DNA of 64,000 nt, taken from positions 1 to 64,000 of the forward strand of contig NZ_VIAQ01000017.1 of NCBI RefSeq assembly GCF_006546655.1, in the 5' to 3' direction. The translations under genes were made by a program, and so were the position numbers. Source of the stretch: Methanolobus vulcani. GTDB taxonomy: Archaea > Halobacteriota > Methanosarcinia > Methanosarcinales > Methanosarcinaceae. The notes beneath the pieces were generated by a model, which saw nothing but the letters and a program-made list of their open reading frames with translations, searched no databases and was not told the DNA's origin. Below are positions 1 through 9,332 of the stretch, piece by piece; the first letter of the stretch is position 1; the number at the start of each line of letters is the position of its first letter.

Positions 1-82
1 ATCTCAGATAATAGAGCTATTTTAAATTATACTTGCATACGAACTGTTCGCATACAGGCAAATCTTGGAGTACAAAAAAACA

Positions 83-2374
83 ATGTCAAATGTTTCCAGA
101 CTTATTATAGTTGAAGGAATTGTACAAGGTGTAGGTTTCCGCCCTTTCGTGTATCGCATAGCGAAAAATCACAACATTACCGGTTCTGTTAAAAATAACG
201 GAGGAAGAGTTGAGATCATAGCTGAAGGTAGTTGCGGCAACATTGAATCATTCATACATGACCTGAGAACAGAAAAGCCTGCAGTGAGCCAGATATATGC
301 AATCGATTTTAAAGAAATTGATACGAGCGGCTATGATGATTTCACAATTATCAAAAGTAGCACAGAAAAAACACCTAATTCCATACTTGTCCCTGACATT
401 GGAATCTGCAGTAACTGTACTCAGGAACTTGCTGACCCTGAAAACAGACGTTATGAGTACCCTTTTATCTCATGTACTGAATGTGGTCCAAGGTACACAC
501 TTACAAGAACGCTCCCATACGACAGGCAGAACACATCCATGTTCGATTTCAAACCATGTACAGCATGTAATAATGAATATACATCACCTGCTGACCGCCG
601 TTTTCATGCTCAAACCGTGTGTTGTCAGGAATGCGGACCGGAACTAACATTCACAGATAACACAGGTAATATCCTTTCAAAAGGAAAAGCGGCCATCGAT
701 GAGTGTGCAAAAGCCATCAATGATGGTAAGATACTTGCCATAAAAGGATATGGTGGATTTCACCTGTCCTGTGATGCTTTTCAGGATGAAGCAGTAAAAC
801 TGCTGAGAAGCAGAATTGGCAGACCACAGCAGCCATTTGCAATTATGACAAAGGACATCGAAACCGCAAGACAGATCGTCCACATAAATGAAAAAGAGGA
901 AAAACTTCTCCTGAGCAGCAAAAGACCTGTTCTTATCCTTAATAAAAATGAGGATTCTGATTCAGGCTGTGATTATGAGGAACTTGCACCTCAACTGCAC
1001 AACATTGGAGTGATGTTACCATACTCAGGCATCCATCACATGCTTTTCAAAAATACATCAAGTAATGCTTATGTCATGACATCAGCCAATATTCCCGGCT
1101 TGCCCATGGTCATCGAGGATGAAGTGGCTATTCGTGAACTTGGACATATTGCTGACAATTACCTGCTTCACAACCTGAAAATTGAGAATCGTATAGATGA
1201 CTCTGTTATCAGAGCCTTTAAAGAGGACCATGTTTTCATCCGCCGCTCCCGAGGGTATGTTCCTGAACCTATCGAACTGCCTTTTGACATCAGACCATCT
1301 GTAGGTGTTGGAGCTGAACTTAGCAACACCCTGATATTTACTTCAGGAAACAAAGCATATATTTCTCCCCATATTGGAAACACAAATCATTTTGAGACTG
1401 CTATGTACCACGCAGAAGTCTTTGACAGGTTCTCAAAGCTCACATCCATAGAACCTGAAAGCTGGGGATGTGACATGCATCCGCACTTCAATACCACAAA
1501 ATTTGCAATGGAGACTGGTGGAGATATTGTTGTACCCGTACAACACCATCATGCTCATCTTGTATCGCTGATGGCAGATGCAAAACTTGACCGTGATGCT
1601 GAGATTATAGGCATAGCCCTTGATGGAGTAGGTTATGGTTCGGATGGAACGGTGTGGGGCGGGGAGATTTTACAGGCAAGTTATACAGAACACAGCAGAC
1701 AGGGACATCTTAAAGCCCATGCCATGCCAGGAGGAGATCTCTGTTCTTATTATCCAGAACGGATGGTCATTTCTATGTTAAGAGGACATGTGGATGAAGA
1801 TGAGTTATTTGCCCTGCCTTTTGAGTTAAAACATGGTAAAATGGAGCTTAAAATGGTAAGAGAGCAACTGGAGAAGAATATCAATGTAGTAATGTCCAGC
1901 AGCTCAGGAAGAGTTCTTGATGCAGCAGCAGCCCTTCTTGGGATATGCAAATACCGCAGTTATCAGGGTGAACCTGCCATGAAACTGGAATCTTATGCAA
2001 GAAAAGCAACTGAAAGGTCACTGGAACTTCCGGTTACTATCAAGGATAATGTGTTTGATACCGGAATGCTGCTTTTTGAGCTTTACAATAAGATCAATGA
2101 AAATGAGTATTCAGTACCGGAACTTGCATGGGCCTATGAGACAGCATTTGCCCGTGGAGTTTCTGAGATGGCTGTAAGAGCAGCAGAAAGAACACGTATT
2201 GATACGATTGGACTTACAGGCGGTGTTGCGTACAACGAGCATATTAGTTACCGTATACGTGATATAATTAAGGAAAATGACCTTGAGTTCATCTCACACT
2301 CAAAAGTTCCCTGTGGAGATGCAGGTATCTCACTTGGACAGGCAATTGTAGCAAGCCTGAAAAAAGAAGAATAA
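83..2374 (+). CDS. hypF: Carbamoyltransferase HypF, [NiFe] hydrogenase maturation
   Basis: HypF makes the thiocarbamoyl group on HypE from carbamoyl phosphate and ATP, the source of the cyanide ligands of [NiFe] hydrogenases. The order of domains is visible: an N-terminal acylphosphatase domain (VQGVGFRPFVYRIA near residue 10), two zinc-finger-like units (CSNC, CTECGP, CTACN, CCQECGP, about residues 105-190), a YrdC-like nucleotide domain, and a Kae1-like C-terminal domain with HHHAHL and GDAGISLGQ. I chose ATG 83 because TTGGAG at 65-70 is a reasonable ribosome binding site; the frame is open upstream to a TTG at 65. The length (763 aa) is normal for the family. It lies apart from hypCDABE, with the tat genes between them. 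Recognition is secure. Confidence 0.96.
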   Translation: MSNVSRLIIVEGIVQGVGFRPFVYRIAKNHNITGSVKNNGGRVEIIAEGSCGNIESFIHDLRTEKPAVSQIYAIDFKEIDTSGYDDFTIIKSSTEKTPNSILVPDIGICSNCTQELADPENRRYEYPFISCTECGPRYTLTRTLPYDRQNTSMFDFKPCTACNNEYTSPADRRFHAQTVCCQECGPELTFTDNTGNILSKGKAAIDECAKAINDGKILAIKGYGGFHLSCDAFQDEAVKLLRSRIGRPQQPFAIMTKDIETARQIVHINEKEEKLLLSSKRPVLILNKNEDSDSGCDYEELAPQLHNIGVMLPYSGIHHMLFKNTSSNAYVMTSANIPGLPMVIEDEVAIRELGHIADNYLLHNLKIENRIDDSVIRAFKEDHVFIRRSRGYVPEPIELPFDIRPSVGVGAELSNTLIFTSGNKAYISPHIGNTNHFETAMYHAEVFDRFSKLTSIEPESWGCDMHPHFNTTKFAMETGGDIVVPVQHHHAHLVSLMADAKLDRDAEIIGIALDGVGYGSDGTVWGGEILQASYTEHSRQGHLKAHAMPGGDLCSYYPERMVISMLRGHVDEDELFALPFELKHGKMELKMVREQLEKNINVVMSSSSGRVLDAAAALLGICKYRSYQGEPAMKLESYARKATERSLELPVTIKDNVFDTGMLLFELYNKINENEYSVPELAWAYETAFARGVSEMAVRAAERTRIDTIGLTGGVAYNEHISYRIRDIIKENDLEFISHSKVPCGDAGISLGQAIVASLKKEE

Positions 2375-2438
2375 AATGTGAGAATAAAAGGATAAAATAC
2401 GGGTTAAATGAGAAGAATGGCCATGTTAGCCATCTAGT

Positions 2439-3173
2439 TCATTTCTTTTTTCCTTTTCCTGCACCCATAATCTTTACTATTACAAGACTCAACTCAAAGA
2501 AAACCACCAGAGGCACACCAACCATCATCTGACTGATGATGTCAGGAGGTGTTATCACAGCACCCACTATCAAGCATACAACGTAGATGTGTTTTCGATA
2601 TGTTACAAGAGTTTTATACTGAACTATATCGTAACGCGTCAGCAGTGTCAATATGAGTGGAGTCTCAAAAACAAGACCAAATATCAGAGTTGCCTGCACT
2701 GCAAATGATATGAAACTGAATATCGAATAAGTGGCAGTAACCCCTGAAGCTGCAGCGTTCAGGTAGAGATAATCAATAAAGAGTGGCAGCATAATGAAAT
2801 ATGCATATGAGGCACCTACAAGGAATGAAAGAAGAGCGAAGAATGAGACGATTGCAACAGGGCCTTTTCTTATTTTTAGAGTTACAAGTTTTCTTTTCAG
2901 AAGAGTTTTGACTGCGAAATATAGCAAAAATGGAAGCAGACAGAACAATCCTACAAATAGCGCTATTTTCATTTTAAGCAGCATTATTTCCAGAGGAGAC
3001 ACATAGACAAGCTTTGCTCCTTCCGGTAAAAGGTCATCCTTGATAGTGCTTATAATTAAGCCTGCAAACTGGAAAGATACCATAAAAAGGACAAAGAAAA
3101 CTGAGAACAGCAGTGCCAGTTTCTTTCTTAGTGAAACTATGACTATACTGATATCTTCCATAAATGAATTCAA
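2439..3173 (-). CDS. tatC: TatC-like protein, divergent paralogue
   Basis: This is a polytopic membrane protein of the TatC family, the twin-arginine translocase component that normally binds signal peptides. About six hydrophobic segments are visible and the overall layout matches the neighbouring tatC. It lacks the motifs expected for signal-peptide recognition: no EHxxELR at the N-terminus (it has SLRKKL) and no GLYxxE motif in the first cytoplasmic loop, where the neighbour has SRGLYPNERKF. It may therefore be an accessory or structural subunit. The start is ambiguous: TTG 3173 has AGGTGA just upstream, while ATG 3161 has no clear ribosome site. It is transcribed divergently from the second tatC. 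Confidence 0.8.
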   Translation of the reverse strand: MNSFMEDISIVIVSLRKKLALLFSVFFVLFMVSFQFAGLIISTIKDDLLPEGAKLVYVSPLEIMLLKMKIALFVGLFCLLPFLLYFAVKTLLKRKLVTLKIRKGPVAIVSFFALLSFLVGASYAYFIMLPLFIDYLYLNAAASGVTATYSIFSFISFAVQATLIFGLVFETPLILTLLTRYDIVQYKTLVTYRKHIYVVCLIVGAVITPPDIISQMMVGVPLVVFFELSLVIVKIMGAGKGKKK

Positions 3174-3241
3174 AATATCACCTTTACGTTTTTTCGGGTA
3201 CTATGTTTTTATTCTATATATCCCAAACCTATTCTGATTTT

Positions 3242-4006
3242 ATGGATAACGAACAAATCAAAAACGGAAAACAAAAAGCAGAAACCATAAATTCAGCAAC
3301 ACTAGGCGTATCGGGAGATTATAGCGAACATGTCAGATTTCATCTGAAGGAGTTGCGCAACCGACTAGTAGTAATAATTGCCGCAATGATCCTTTGTGTT
3401 TTTATTGCTTACCCATTTACAGAATACCTTCTTACCCATGCATGGAGTATGTTTCTGGGCGAGCAGGTCGGCATGAACATCTACACTCCATTTGAATGGA
3501 TGTTTGCCAGAGTGAAAATTGCATTGCTGATAGCATTAGCATTTACGTTCCCGTTTACCTTTTATGAACTTTTCAGGTTTGCATCAAGAGGACTATACCC
3601 AAATGAGAGGAAATTCATAAAAAGCGTAGTCCCAATCTCATTCCTGTTTTTCATTGTCGGAGCTGCAATTGCACTGGTATTCATTCTGCCACTAATGTTC
3701 AATTACATAATTCTGTCCTCAGACACTGTGGCTGAGAACCAGATATCTGTAAAGCAGACTGTGTCGGTGGCTGTAACACTTCTTGCAGGTACGGGACTAG
3801 TGTTCCAGATACCGGTTCTGATGTTCTTTGCAACTAGAATGCAGATTATCAAGCGGCAGACACTTCAGAAAATGAGACTTCTTGTGTATGCATCACTTCT
3901 GACACTTTCATTATTTATTACACCAGACCCTACTTTTATTGCCCAGCTTGTCTGTGCAGTTCTTCTGGTAGTGTTATTTGAGATTGGATTACTTGTTTCA
4001 AAGTAA
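3242..4006 (+). CDS. tatC: Sec-independent protein translocase TatC
   Basis: This is the TatC receptor subunit of the twin-arginine translocase in the cytoplasmic membrane. It has a soluble N-terminus with SEHVRFHLKELRNRL (conserved Glu and ELR), six likely membrane spans, and SRGLYPNERKF, equivalent to the loop with the second signal-binding glutamate. ATG 3242 lies about 24 nt after a TATA-like CTATATAT (3214-3221), so the mRNA is probably leaderless; the frame stays open upstream to 3164, but that would overlap the divergent gene. It is followed by two tatA genes in the same direction. An evident substrate nearby is the hydrogenase small subunit at 9333, which has an RR signal. Confidence 0.93.
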   Translation: MDNEQIKNGKQKAETINSATLGVSGDYSEHVRFHLKELRNRLVVIIAAMILCVFIAYPFTEYLLTHAWSMFLGEQVGMNIYTPFEWMFARVKIALLIALAFTFPFTFYELFRFASRGLYPNERKFIKSVVPISFLFFIVGAAIALVFILPLMFNYIILSSDTVAENQISVKQTVSVAVTLLAGTGLVFQIPVLMFFATRMQIIKRQTLQKMRLLVYASLLTLSLFITPDPTFIAQLVCAVLLVVLFEIGLLVSK

Positions 4007-4058
4007 GCGAACAAATAAACTATATATTCCAGAAAGAAATAAGGGGTCTATTGATATC

Positions 4059-4367
4059 ATGATAGGTTCGCTCGAGATAGTTGTAATATTGGTCGCTGCG
4101 TTGCTTATCTTTGGTCCGGACAAAATACCAGAACTTGCGCGGGCTGCAGGAAAAGCATGGGGTGACTTCCAGAAAGCACAACTATCGGCTGAACTTGGAC
4201 TATCCGATCTTGATATGATGAAACCGACTAAGGCTACTAAAGAACCTGAACCGGATGAAATGGATAACAAGATCAGGCAGATAGCAGAATCAGCAGGAAT
4301 AGATGTGCAGGGAAAAAGCACAGAAGAACTTCTTTCCCTTATGGAAGAAGCTGCAAAGGCCAAATGA
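4059..4367 (+). CDS. tatA: Twin-arginine translocase pore subunit TatA
   Basis: This is a 102-residue TatA/B-type protein: a short N-terminal membrane span (residues 3-20), the FGPDKIPELARAAG hinge and amphipathic helix, then a charged tail. The phenylalanine-glycine-proline hinge is the family hallmark. ATG 4059 was chosen because AAGGGG lies about 11 nt upstream and the domain starts exactly there; the open frame extends into the tatC end. It forms part of a tatC-tatA-tatA row. Whether it acts as TatA or TatB cannot be decided from sequence alone. Confidence 0.92.
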   Translation: MIGSLEIVVILVAALLIFGPDKIPELARAAGKAWGDFQKAQLSAELGLSDLDMMKPTKATKEPEPDEMDNKIRQIAESAGIDVQGKSTEELLSLMEEAAKAK

Positions 4368-4428
4368 TATTAAAACCCTAGTATAAATTATATACTAGTA
4401 ACACATAAAAACGGAGTAGTGATAGTTA

Positions 4429-4755
4429 ATGATAGGCGGATTAGGCCCTACTGAACTTTTACTGATCTTTGGAGTAATCTTTTTGCTCTTTGGAGCTGCC
4501 AAATTACCGGAACTCGCACGTTCCATGGGTACATCCATGGGTGAGTTCAAGAAGGCACAGAAAGAGTCCGAGCTCTCAGTAAAAGAATTCGAACGTTCCC
4601 TAAAGGACCAAGTAAACCCAACACCAGCAGAAGAATCAAAAGAAGAGACAAAGACTGCTGATGTTAAACAGGTAGCAGCAAATCTAGGAATTGACACTAC
4701 CGGCAAGAGTGATGATGAAATCCTCGCCGAGATCAATAATATGCTGAAAAAGTGA
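4429..4755 (+). CDS. tatA: Twin-arginine translocase subunit TatA, second copy
   Basis: This is a second TatA/B-type protein of 108 residues. It has an N-terminal span (ELLLIFGVIFLLFGAAKLPELARS) and an amphipathic helix followed by an acidic-basic tail. Both tatA proteins end with a similar short segment (xGIDxxGKSxxE/D), which suggests a tandem duplication that kept the tail. A GGAG site precedes the ATG. It is the last gene of the tat row and a strong hairpin follows it. Confidence 0.92.
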   Translation: MIGGLGPTELLLIFGVIFLLFGAAKLPELARSMGTSMGEFKKAQKESELSVKEFERSLKDQVNPTPAEESKEETKTADVKQVAANLGIDTTGKSDDEILAEINNMLKK

Positions 4756-4793
4756 GTTTAACACCTGTTCTGACTCACTTATCTTTTGTTTTC
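4750..4793 (+). terminator. Terminator of the tat operon
   Basis: The perfect 8-bp inverted repeat AAGTGAGT / ACTCACTT (4750-4757 and 4773-4780) is followed by T-rich sequence. The tatA stop codon lies inside the left arm. Confidence 0.65.
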
Positions 4794-4977
4794 AACCGTT
4801 TCTCATATTTACTAATTCTTACTAATAAACAACCTACAGATATGAAGAGAGATTCTTCGAAGGCATTAAGTTGTTTAATCTACACCACTTAGCTATTTTT
4901 CGAATAGGACATGTAGCAATATTTTTATTTATTGAGTAAATTATTCTAAATGCCTTGTGCAGGATACATTACTCATC

Positions 4978-5634
4978 ATGTTCAAAAATAGCAAAATCAC
5001 TCAATTGACACTTTTGGTATTAGCAATCTTACTCATTTCAGCACTTCCTGTAAATGCTACCAATCAAACAGAAAATAACTCTGTAGACCTAAACTTTTCT
5101 TCTCGCATAGGATACCCTTTACCTCCGGTAAATCTTGGCCCTCATATTTTTGAGTATCAAGAAACAAGACCAGAATTTATGAGTCATAGAGGCACATTTC
5201 CTGTTTTAAATGAAACTGGTCCTGGATACGAATGGATATTTTCAGTTGCTAGGAGTTCTGAGAATCTTTCATCAGATTTAGGCCCATATATGCAAAAATC
5301 AGATGGATCTGGTGGACCCATCACTAAGCTGGGAGCTACGGGTGGGGGATATATTGATATTACGATGAATTCTACCCAATATCAAGATATAACTGAATCT
5401 GATGTCGATGCAATGTATGGAATAATCAATAGACATTGTGAAGAAATGGTTGGAATAAAGGATGTTCCTGCAGTATTTCTCTGGGATAAAGCTATTGAAA
5501 ATACAAAAAATGAGAGTTTCATAAATGAAACAGTGAATATTGAAAAAACGGGAAAAGAAACTTCTGGTTTTTCATCATTAATGAGTATTCCTATATTCGC
5601 GATATTACTACTATTTAAAACAAAAAAAGAATAA
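4978..5634 (+). CDS. Hypothetical exported protein with C-terminal membrane anchor
   Basis: I do not recognise a family. The 218-residue product has a clear N-terminal signal peptide (ITQLTLLVLAILLISALPVNA) and a C-terminal hydrophobic stretch followed by lysines (FAILLLFKTKKE), the layout of a surface protein anchored at its C-terminus. The middle has N-glycosylation-type NxS/T sites, a KLGATGGGYIDI motif and one cysteine. ATG 4978 is preferred because it starts directly at the signal peptide; a GTG lies at 4957. There is no obvious operon partner, and it faces the hypE end. Confidence 0.7.
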   Translation: MFKNSKITQLTLLVLAILLISALPVNATNQTENNSVDLNFSSRIGYPLPPVNLGPHIFEYQETRPEFMSHRGTFPVLNETGPGYEWIFSVARSSENLSSDLGPYMQKSDGSGGPITKLGATGGGYIDITMNSTQYQDITESDVDAMYGIINRHCEEMVGIKDVPAVFLWDKAIENTKNESFINETVNIEKTGKETSGFSSLMSIPIFAILLLFKTKKE

Positions 5635-5646
5635 AGCCTGCTCTCT

Positions 5647-6699
5647 TCAGCAGACTCTAGGAATTGGATCGCCAACTGGCATTCCAAGCTGACGCAGGCT
5701 TCCAATGGATGTCCTGAGCAGAACCTTACCCTTATGCTCACTGACAGCCTTACCAACTATTCTGGCATTCTGGCCATATTTGTGAGACTTCAAAAGCTCA
5801 AGAACCTGCTCAGCGTATTCCGGACGAACTCCGATAACAGCTTTTCCTTCATTGGCTATCTCAAGAGGATTGAGCCCGAGCATCTCACAGGCTGTGCTCA
5901 CAGCCATGTTAACTGGAATATCAGTTTCTTCAAGGATTATGCCTACACCGCTTTTCTGAGCCATTTCATTGATACATGAAGCCAGACCTCCACGAGTGGG
6001 GTCTTTCAGGGCACAAATCACCGGCTGGCCGTCTTCAGTTCTAAGTTCAAGTGGAGCTTTCAGGAGTCCGTTAACAGGAGCAACATCAGAAACGAGCTTT
6101 GTTTCAAAATCAAATCCTTCCCTGTGAGAGAGTAAAGCTATTCCGTGGTCTCCAAGGTTTCCTGTAACAATGATAACATCATCAGGAGAGAGTCCGTTGT
6201 CCCTGACAACTTTTGGAGCAACTCCAACACCTGTTGTGTTGATAATCATAGAATCCAGTTTGTTACCCTGAATAGTCTTGGTATCTCCGGTTATGATGGC
6301 AACTTCAGCTTCTTCTGCTGCGAGGTTCATAGATTTGATAATCTCTTCGAATGAGGAAATCTCAAAACCCTCGGGAATAATGACAGCACAGGTCAGAGCC
6401 AGCGGCTTTGCACCCATGACAGTAAGGTCGTTCACAGTACCGCATACAGCGATTCTTCCAATATCTCCGCCCGGGAAAAAGAGAGGATCAACAACATGAC
6501 TGTCAGTTGTCATAACTATCTCATAGTCATCTCCCATTTCTTCAGGTATAGAAATGGTTGAACCGTCATCAAGATCGTCAAGACCGACTGTTCCGGCTGA
6601 ACGTCTGGAGATGTTTTTCAGGATTATACCGCCAATGAGCTGCTGCATGAACTCTCCGCCGGCACCATGTTCCATACTTATCCTGTTCTGCTGGGACAT
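5647..6699 (-). CDS. hypE: Hydrogenase maturation protein HypE
   Basis: HypE accepts the carbamoyl group from HypF on its C-terminal cysteine and dehydrates it to a thiocyanate, which supplies CN to the iron centre. The protein (350 aa) has the PurM-like ATP-binding fold (MEHGAGG start, DPTRGGLA) and ends in PIPRVC, so the essential terminal cysteine is present. The start is ATG 6699; the frame is open further upstream but runs into hypB. It is the last gene of hypCDABE, 5 nt after hypB. Confidence 0.96.
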   Translation of the reverse strand: MSQQNRISMEHGAGGEFMQQLIGGIILKNISRRSAGTVGLDDLDDGSTISIPEEMGDDYEIVMTTDSHVVDPLFFPGGDIGRIAVCGTVNDLTVMGAKPLALTCAVIIPEGFEISSFEEIIKSMNLAAEEAEVAIITGDTKTIQGNKLDSMIINTTGVGVAPKVVRDNGLSPDDVIIVTGNLGDHGIALLSHREGFDFETKLVSDVAPVNGLLKAPLELRTEDGQPVICALKDPTRGGLASCINEMAQKSGVGIILEETDIPVNMAVSTACEMLGLNPLEIANEGKAVIGVRPEYAEQVLELLKSHKYGQNARIVGKAVSEHKGKVLLRTSIGSLRQLGMPVGDPIPRVC

Positions 6700-6704
6700 G
6701 GAAA

Positions 6705-7382
6705 TCAATCCTTGTTTTCCTGTTTGAGCTGGTCTGCCATGGATGAGATGGTTGAGAACCACTTATCCATGCTTTCAGCATCATGAATAGAAGTTTTAAG
6801 AACTGGTATATCAGGATTCAGGTGCTTTGCATCGTCCTCCATCTTTTCCGCACTGGCAAACACAGCCTCTGCAAGATCCTTTTTGTGGATGATTGCAATG
6901 TCCGTATGCTTGAATATCATCGGATGTTTCAGTACAATATCATCACCTTCAGTGACGCTCACAACCACAACACGCAGGTGCTCACCAAGTTTGTAGTCTG
7001 CAGGACAGATGAGATTACCAACATTCTCCATGAGCAGGATGTCAACATTCTTGAGGTCAATGGATTTCAATGCCTTCTCAACAAGTTTTGCATCAAGATG
7101 ACATTCCCTTCCGGTGTTCACAGGAATTGTTGTAACACCGAGCTTTGCTATTCTTCCGGCATCCATATCAGCTACCACATCACCTGCAATAACAGCCAGA
7201 CGGTATTTACTTCCAAGATTCTCAACCGTCTTTTCAATAATAGTGGTCTTTCCGGAGCCTATAGCCCCCATGAAATTGATTGCCAGAACGCCATTCTTAT
7301 CTAGAAGTTTCTTGTTCCTGGCTGCAAGCTTATCGTTGGCCTTGAGAACATCATGGCCCACATTGATCACATGCATTAACAT
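6705..7382 (-). CDS. hypB: Hydrogenase nickel incorporation GTPase HypB
   Basis: This GTPase delivers nickel to the hydrogenase large subunit together with HypA. The P-loop GAIGSGKTT is at about residue 40, and further GTPase motifs (AGDV, ENVGNLICP, HKKDL) follow. The histidine-rich nickel store seen at the N-terminus of some bacterial HypB proteins is absent, as is usual in archaea. A GGGAG site precedes ATG 7382; a second ATG lies at 7376. An 83-nt gap separates it from hypA. Confidence 0.95.
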   Translation of the reverse strand: MLMHVINVGHDVLKANDKLAARNKKLLDKNGVLAINFMGAIGSGKTTIIEKTVENLGSKYRLAVIAGDVVADMDAGRIAKLGVTTIPVNTGRECHLDAKLVEKALKSIDLKNVDILLMENVGNLICPADYKLGEHLRVVVVSVTEGDDIVLKHPMIFKHTDIAIIHKKDLAEAVFASAEKMEDDAKHLNPDIPVLKTSIHDAESMDKWFSTISSMADQLKQENKD

Positions 7383-7465
7383 AATAAAAGTCTCCCAATT
7401 GTTTAATCTTATTAATAATTCTTAAATTTAGCAGTTTTAAAAAATATACATTATAACCAGTATCG

Positions 7466-7849
7466 CTACTGTTCAATATCAATACTCTCAATGACAAGTT
7501 CATGCCCTCCGGATGCATGCATAGTTTGGCCGCACTGCGGGCATTGAACATCCAGAAAAGTCCTGATGTCATCGATTATTTCATCATCAACAAAACATAA
7601 TTTCTTAGCATCTTCGCAAAATCCGCACTCACACTGCATTTCCGGATAAATTTCGTTAATAATGATCTCCGCACCTTTTGCAATGTTATCTTCCTTTAAT
7701 GTCTCAAGACAGAACATTATCTGGTCTGGATTCACGTGTGTAAGTCTTCCTACACCCAAGGTTATAGAGTTCACACCCTTTGCAGTATTTTCTTCTGCAA
7801 CGGAGATCACATTATCCATTATCTCACAGGCCAGTGAATACTCATGCAC
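7466..7849 (-). CDS. hypA: Hydrogenase nickel chaperone HypA
   Basis: HypA is a small nickel/zinc chaperone. I chose GTG 7849 because it gives the invariant Met-His-Glu start (MHEYS), where His2 is the nickel ligand; upstream starts would bury it. Two CxxC pairs of the zinc site are present, though the first reads CECGFC and the second CPQC. The start overlaps the end of hypD by 8 nt, which suggests translational coupling. Confidence 0.93.
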   Translation of the reverse strand: MHEYSLACEIMDNVISVAEENTAKGVNSITLGVGRLTHVNPDQIMFCLETLKEDNIAKGAEIIINEIYPEMQCECGFCEDAKKLCFVDDEIIDDIRTFLDVQCPQCGQTMHASGGHELVIESIDIEQ

Positions 7850-8912
7850 TATCAGCACCTCTGTATCGGTACCAGTTATAACACATGCCTTCCTGGCTTA
7901 CCATGCATGAACCAACCGGAGTCGATGGTGTGCACTTCTTTGCAAAGAGCGGGCAATTGTCAGGTTTTTCCTTACCTTTCAAAATTTCAGCACAGCGACA
8001 GAGTGATGATGCGGATTTTTCATATGAGTAATCTCTCATCTTTTCATTGAGGAGATCTTCATAGATCACTGCTGCATCATATTTTGCAAACTCTGGCTTC
8101 ATCTTCAGCCCGGATCCATTTATTGTTCCAAGGCCACGCCATTGTGAATCCGTAACCTCAAAGACCTGATACATCATTTCCTGGGCTCGCACATTGCCTT
8201 CATCCCTGACGGCTCTTGGATATGCATTCTCAGCGGAGTACTTTCCAGAACCATTCATCTGCTCCAATATCATAACTATGGAGAGAAGCACATCAACCGC
8301 TTCAAAGCCTGCTGCAACTATAGGGAATCCCTGTTCAGCAAACTGCTGGAACGGATGAACACCAATAATAGTACAAACATGCCCGGGAGCTATGAAAGCA
8401 TCAACCTCTATCTCTTTAATGAGTTCTGCAACGGCAGGGATAGTGAGTTTGTGTGAGAGCAACAGGCTGAAATTTTCAGGCGGATTGCGCAGGATTGCTG
8501 CTGCATTTGTAGGTGCTGTGGTCTCAAAACCGATGGCAAAGAAGACAACTTTGCTCTCAGGTTCTTTATTTGCAATGGCAAAGGCATCATCTATGCTGTA
8601 CACCATTCTTACATCGCAGCCCCTTGATCTGGCATCCATAAGACTGCCATTGCTACCGGGAACACGCATCATATCACCAAAGGAAGTGATTATGATACCT
8701 GATTCTGCCAGTGCAATAGCCCTGTCAATTTCCTCTTCAGGGGTTACACATACGGGACAGCCAGGACCACTGAGCACTTCTATTTCCTCAGGCAGGACAT
8801 CACGCAGTCCGTAACGGGAAATAGTTCTCTCATGAGTGCCGCAGATGTGCATTATCCGGACAGGCATTGAGAGTTCACGTATCTTTTCCAGGAGTTCTGA
8901 CTCAGCAGACAT
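7842..8912 (-). CDS. hypD: Hydrogenase maturation protein HypD
   Basis: HypD is the [4Fe-4S] scaffold on which Fe(CN)2CO is assembled with HypC. The conserved motifs HICGTHE, GPGCPVC, GFETTAPTNA and GHVCTIIG and a cysteine-rich C-terminus (CRCAEIL, CPLFAKKC, GSCMVS) are all visible. The length (356 aa) is normal. It starts 2 nt after hypC and overlaps hypA. Confidence 0.96.
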   Translation of the reverse strand: MSAESELLEKIRELSMPVRIMHICGTHERTISRYGLRDVLPEEIEVLSGPGCPVCVTPEEEIDRAIALAESGIIITSFGDMMRVPGSNGSLMDARSRGCDVRMVYSIDDAFAIANKEPESKVVFFAIGFETTAPTNAAAILRNPPENFSLLLSHKLTIPAVAELIKEIEVDAFIAPGHVCTIIGVHPFQQFAEQGFPIVAAGFEAVDVLLSIVMILEQMNGSGKYSAENAYPRAVRDEGNVRAQEMMYQVFEVTDSQWRGLGTINGSGLKMKPEFAKYDAAVIYEDLLNEKMRDYSYEKSASSLCRCAEILKGKEKPDNCPLFAKKCTPSTPVGSCMVSQEGMCYNWYRYRGADSA

Positions 8913-8914
8913 CC

Positions 8915-9145
8915 TTACTCTCCTTCCATAAGCTCTTCAATGAGCGCAAGGGTTTCTTTTCCTTCTTCTTCAGTAAGCAAAGAGATAGCATAGCCAACAT
9001 GCACAAGAACATACTGCCCAAGGAGCGCGTCATCGCAGCCACCAAGAAGGTCGAGCTTGATCTGCCTTTCCACGCCGCCAAAATCGACCATGGCAGTATA
9101 TTCATCCAGCAATGAAGTCACTTTGCCAGGAATTGCAATACACAT
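8915..9145 (-). CDS. hypC: Hydrogenase maturation chaperone HypC
   Basis: This 76-residue chaperone begins MCIAIPGKV; the N-terminal cysteine binds iron and the large-subunit precursor. It is the first gene of hypCDABE. A TATA-like TTTATATAC lies about 30 nt upstream on the minus strand (around 9170-9180), so the 5' leader is probably very short. Confidence 0.95.
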   Translation of the reverse strand: MCIAIPGKVTSLLDEYTAMVDFGGVERQIKLDLLGGCDDALLGQYVLVHVGYAISLLTEEEGKETLALIEELMEGE

Positions 9146-9332
9146 GAAGTTTGAATTAGCATTGGAGGTATATAAAAGATACTTACTTAAAAACTGAATA
9201 TCTATTAGAAATTATTAATGAATATTATTCAAAATTAAGAACAGTCGGAAACCTTTATTAGCATGAAAAATCATGATATTCGCGTTCAAGTATTCACAAT
9301 CAAAAATTATCAGGTATCAGGAGCCTAAACCT
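9146..9332. promoter_or_regulatory. Divergent promoter region of hypC and vhtG
   Basis: This is the A/T-rich gap between the two divergent hydrogenase operons. TTTATATAC (minus strand, about 9170-9180) fits hypC and CTTTATTAG (plus strand, about 9252-9260) fits the vht operon. AGGAG at 9319-9323 is the vhtG ribosome site. Co-regulation is an inference from the layout only. Confidence 0.5.

Noticed and set aside
2417-2450. Terminator hairpin between hypF and the first tatC (ATGGC / GCCAT)
   Set aside because: The stem is only 5 bp and the T-run overlaps the tatC stop; too weak to list as a feature.
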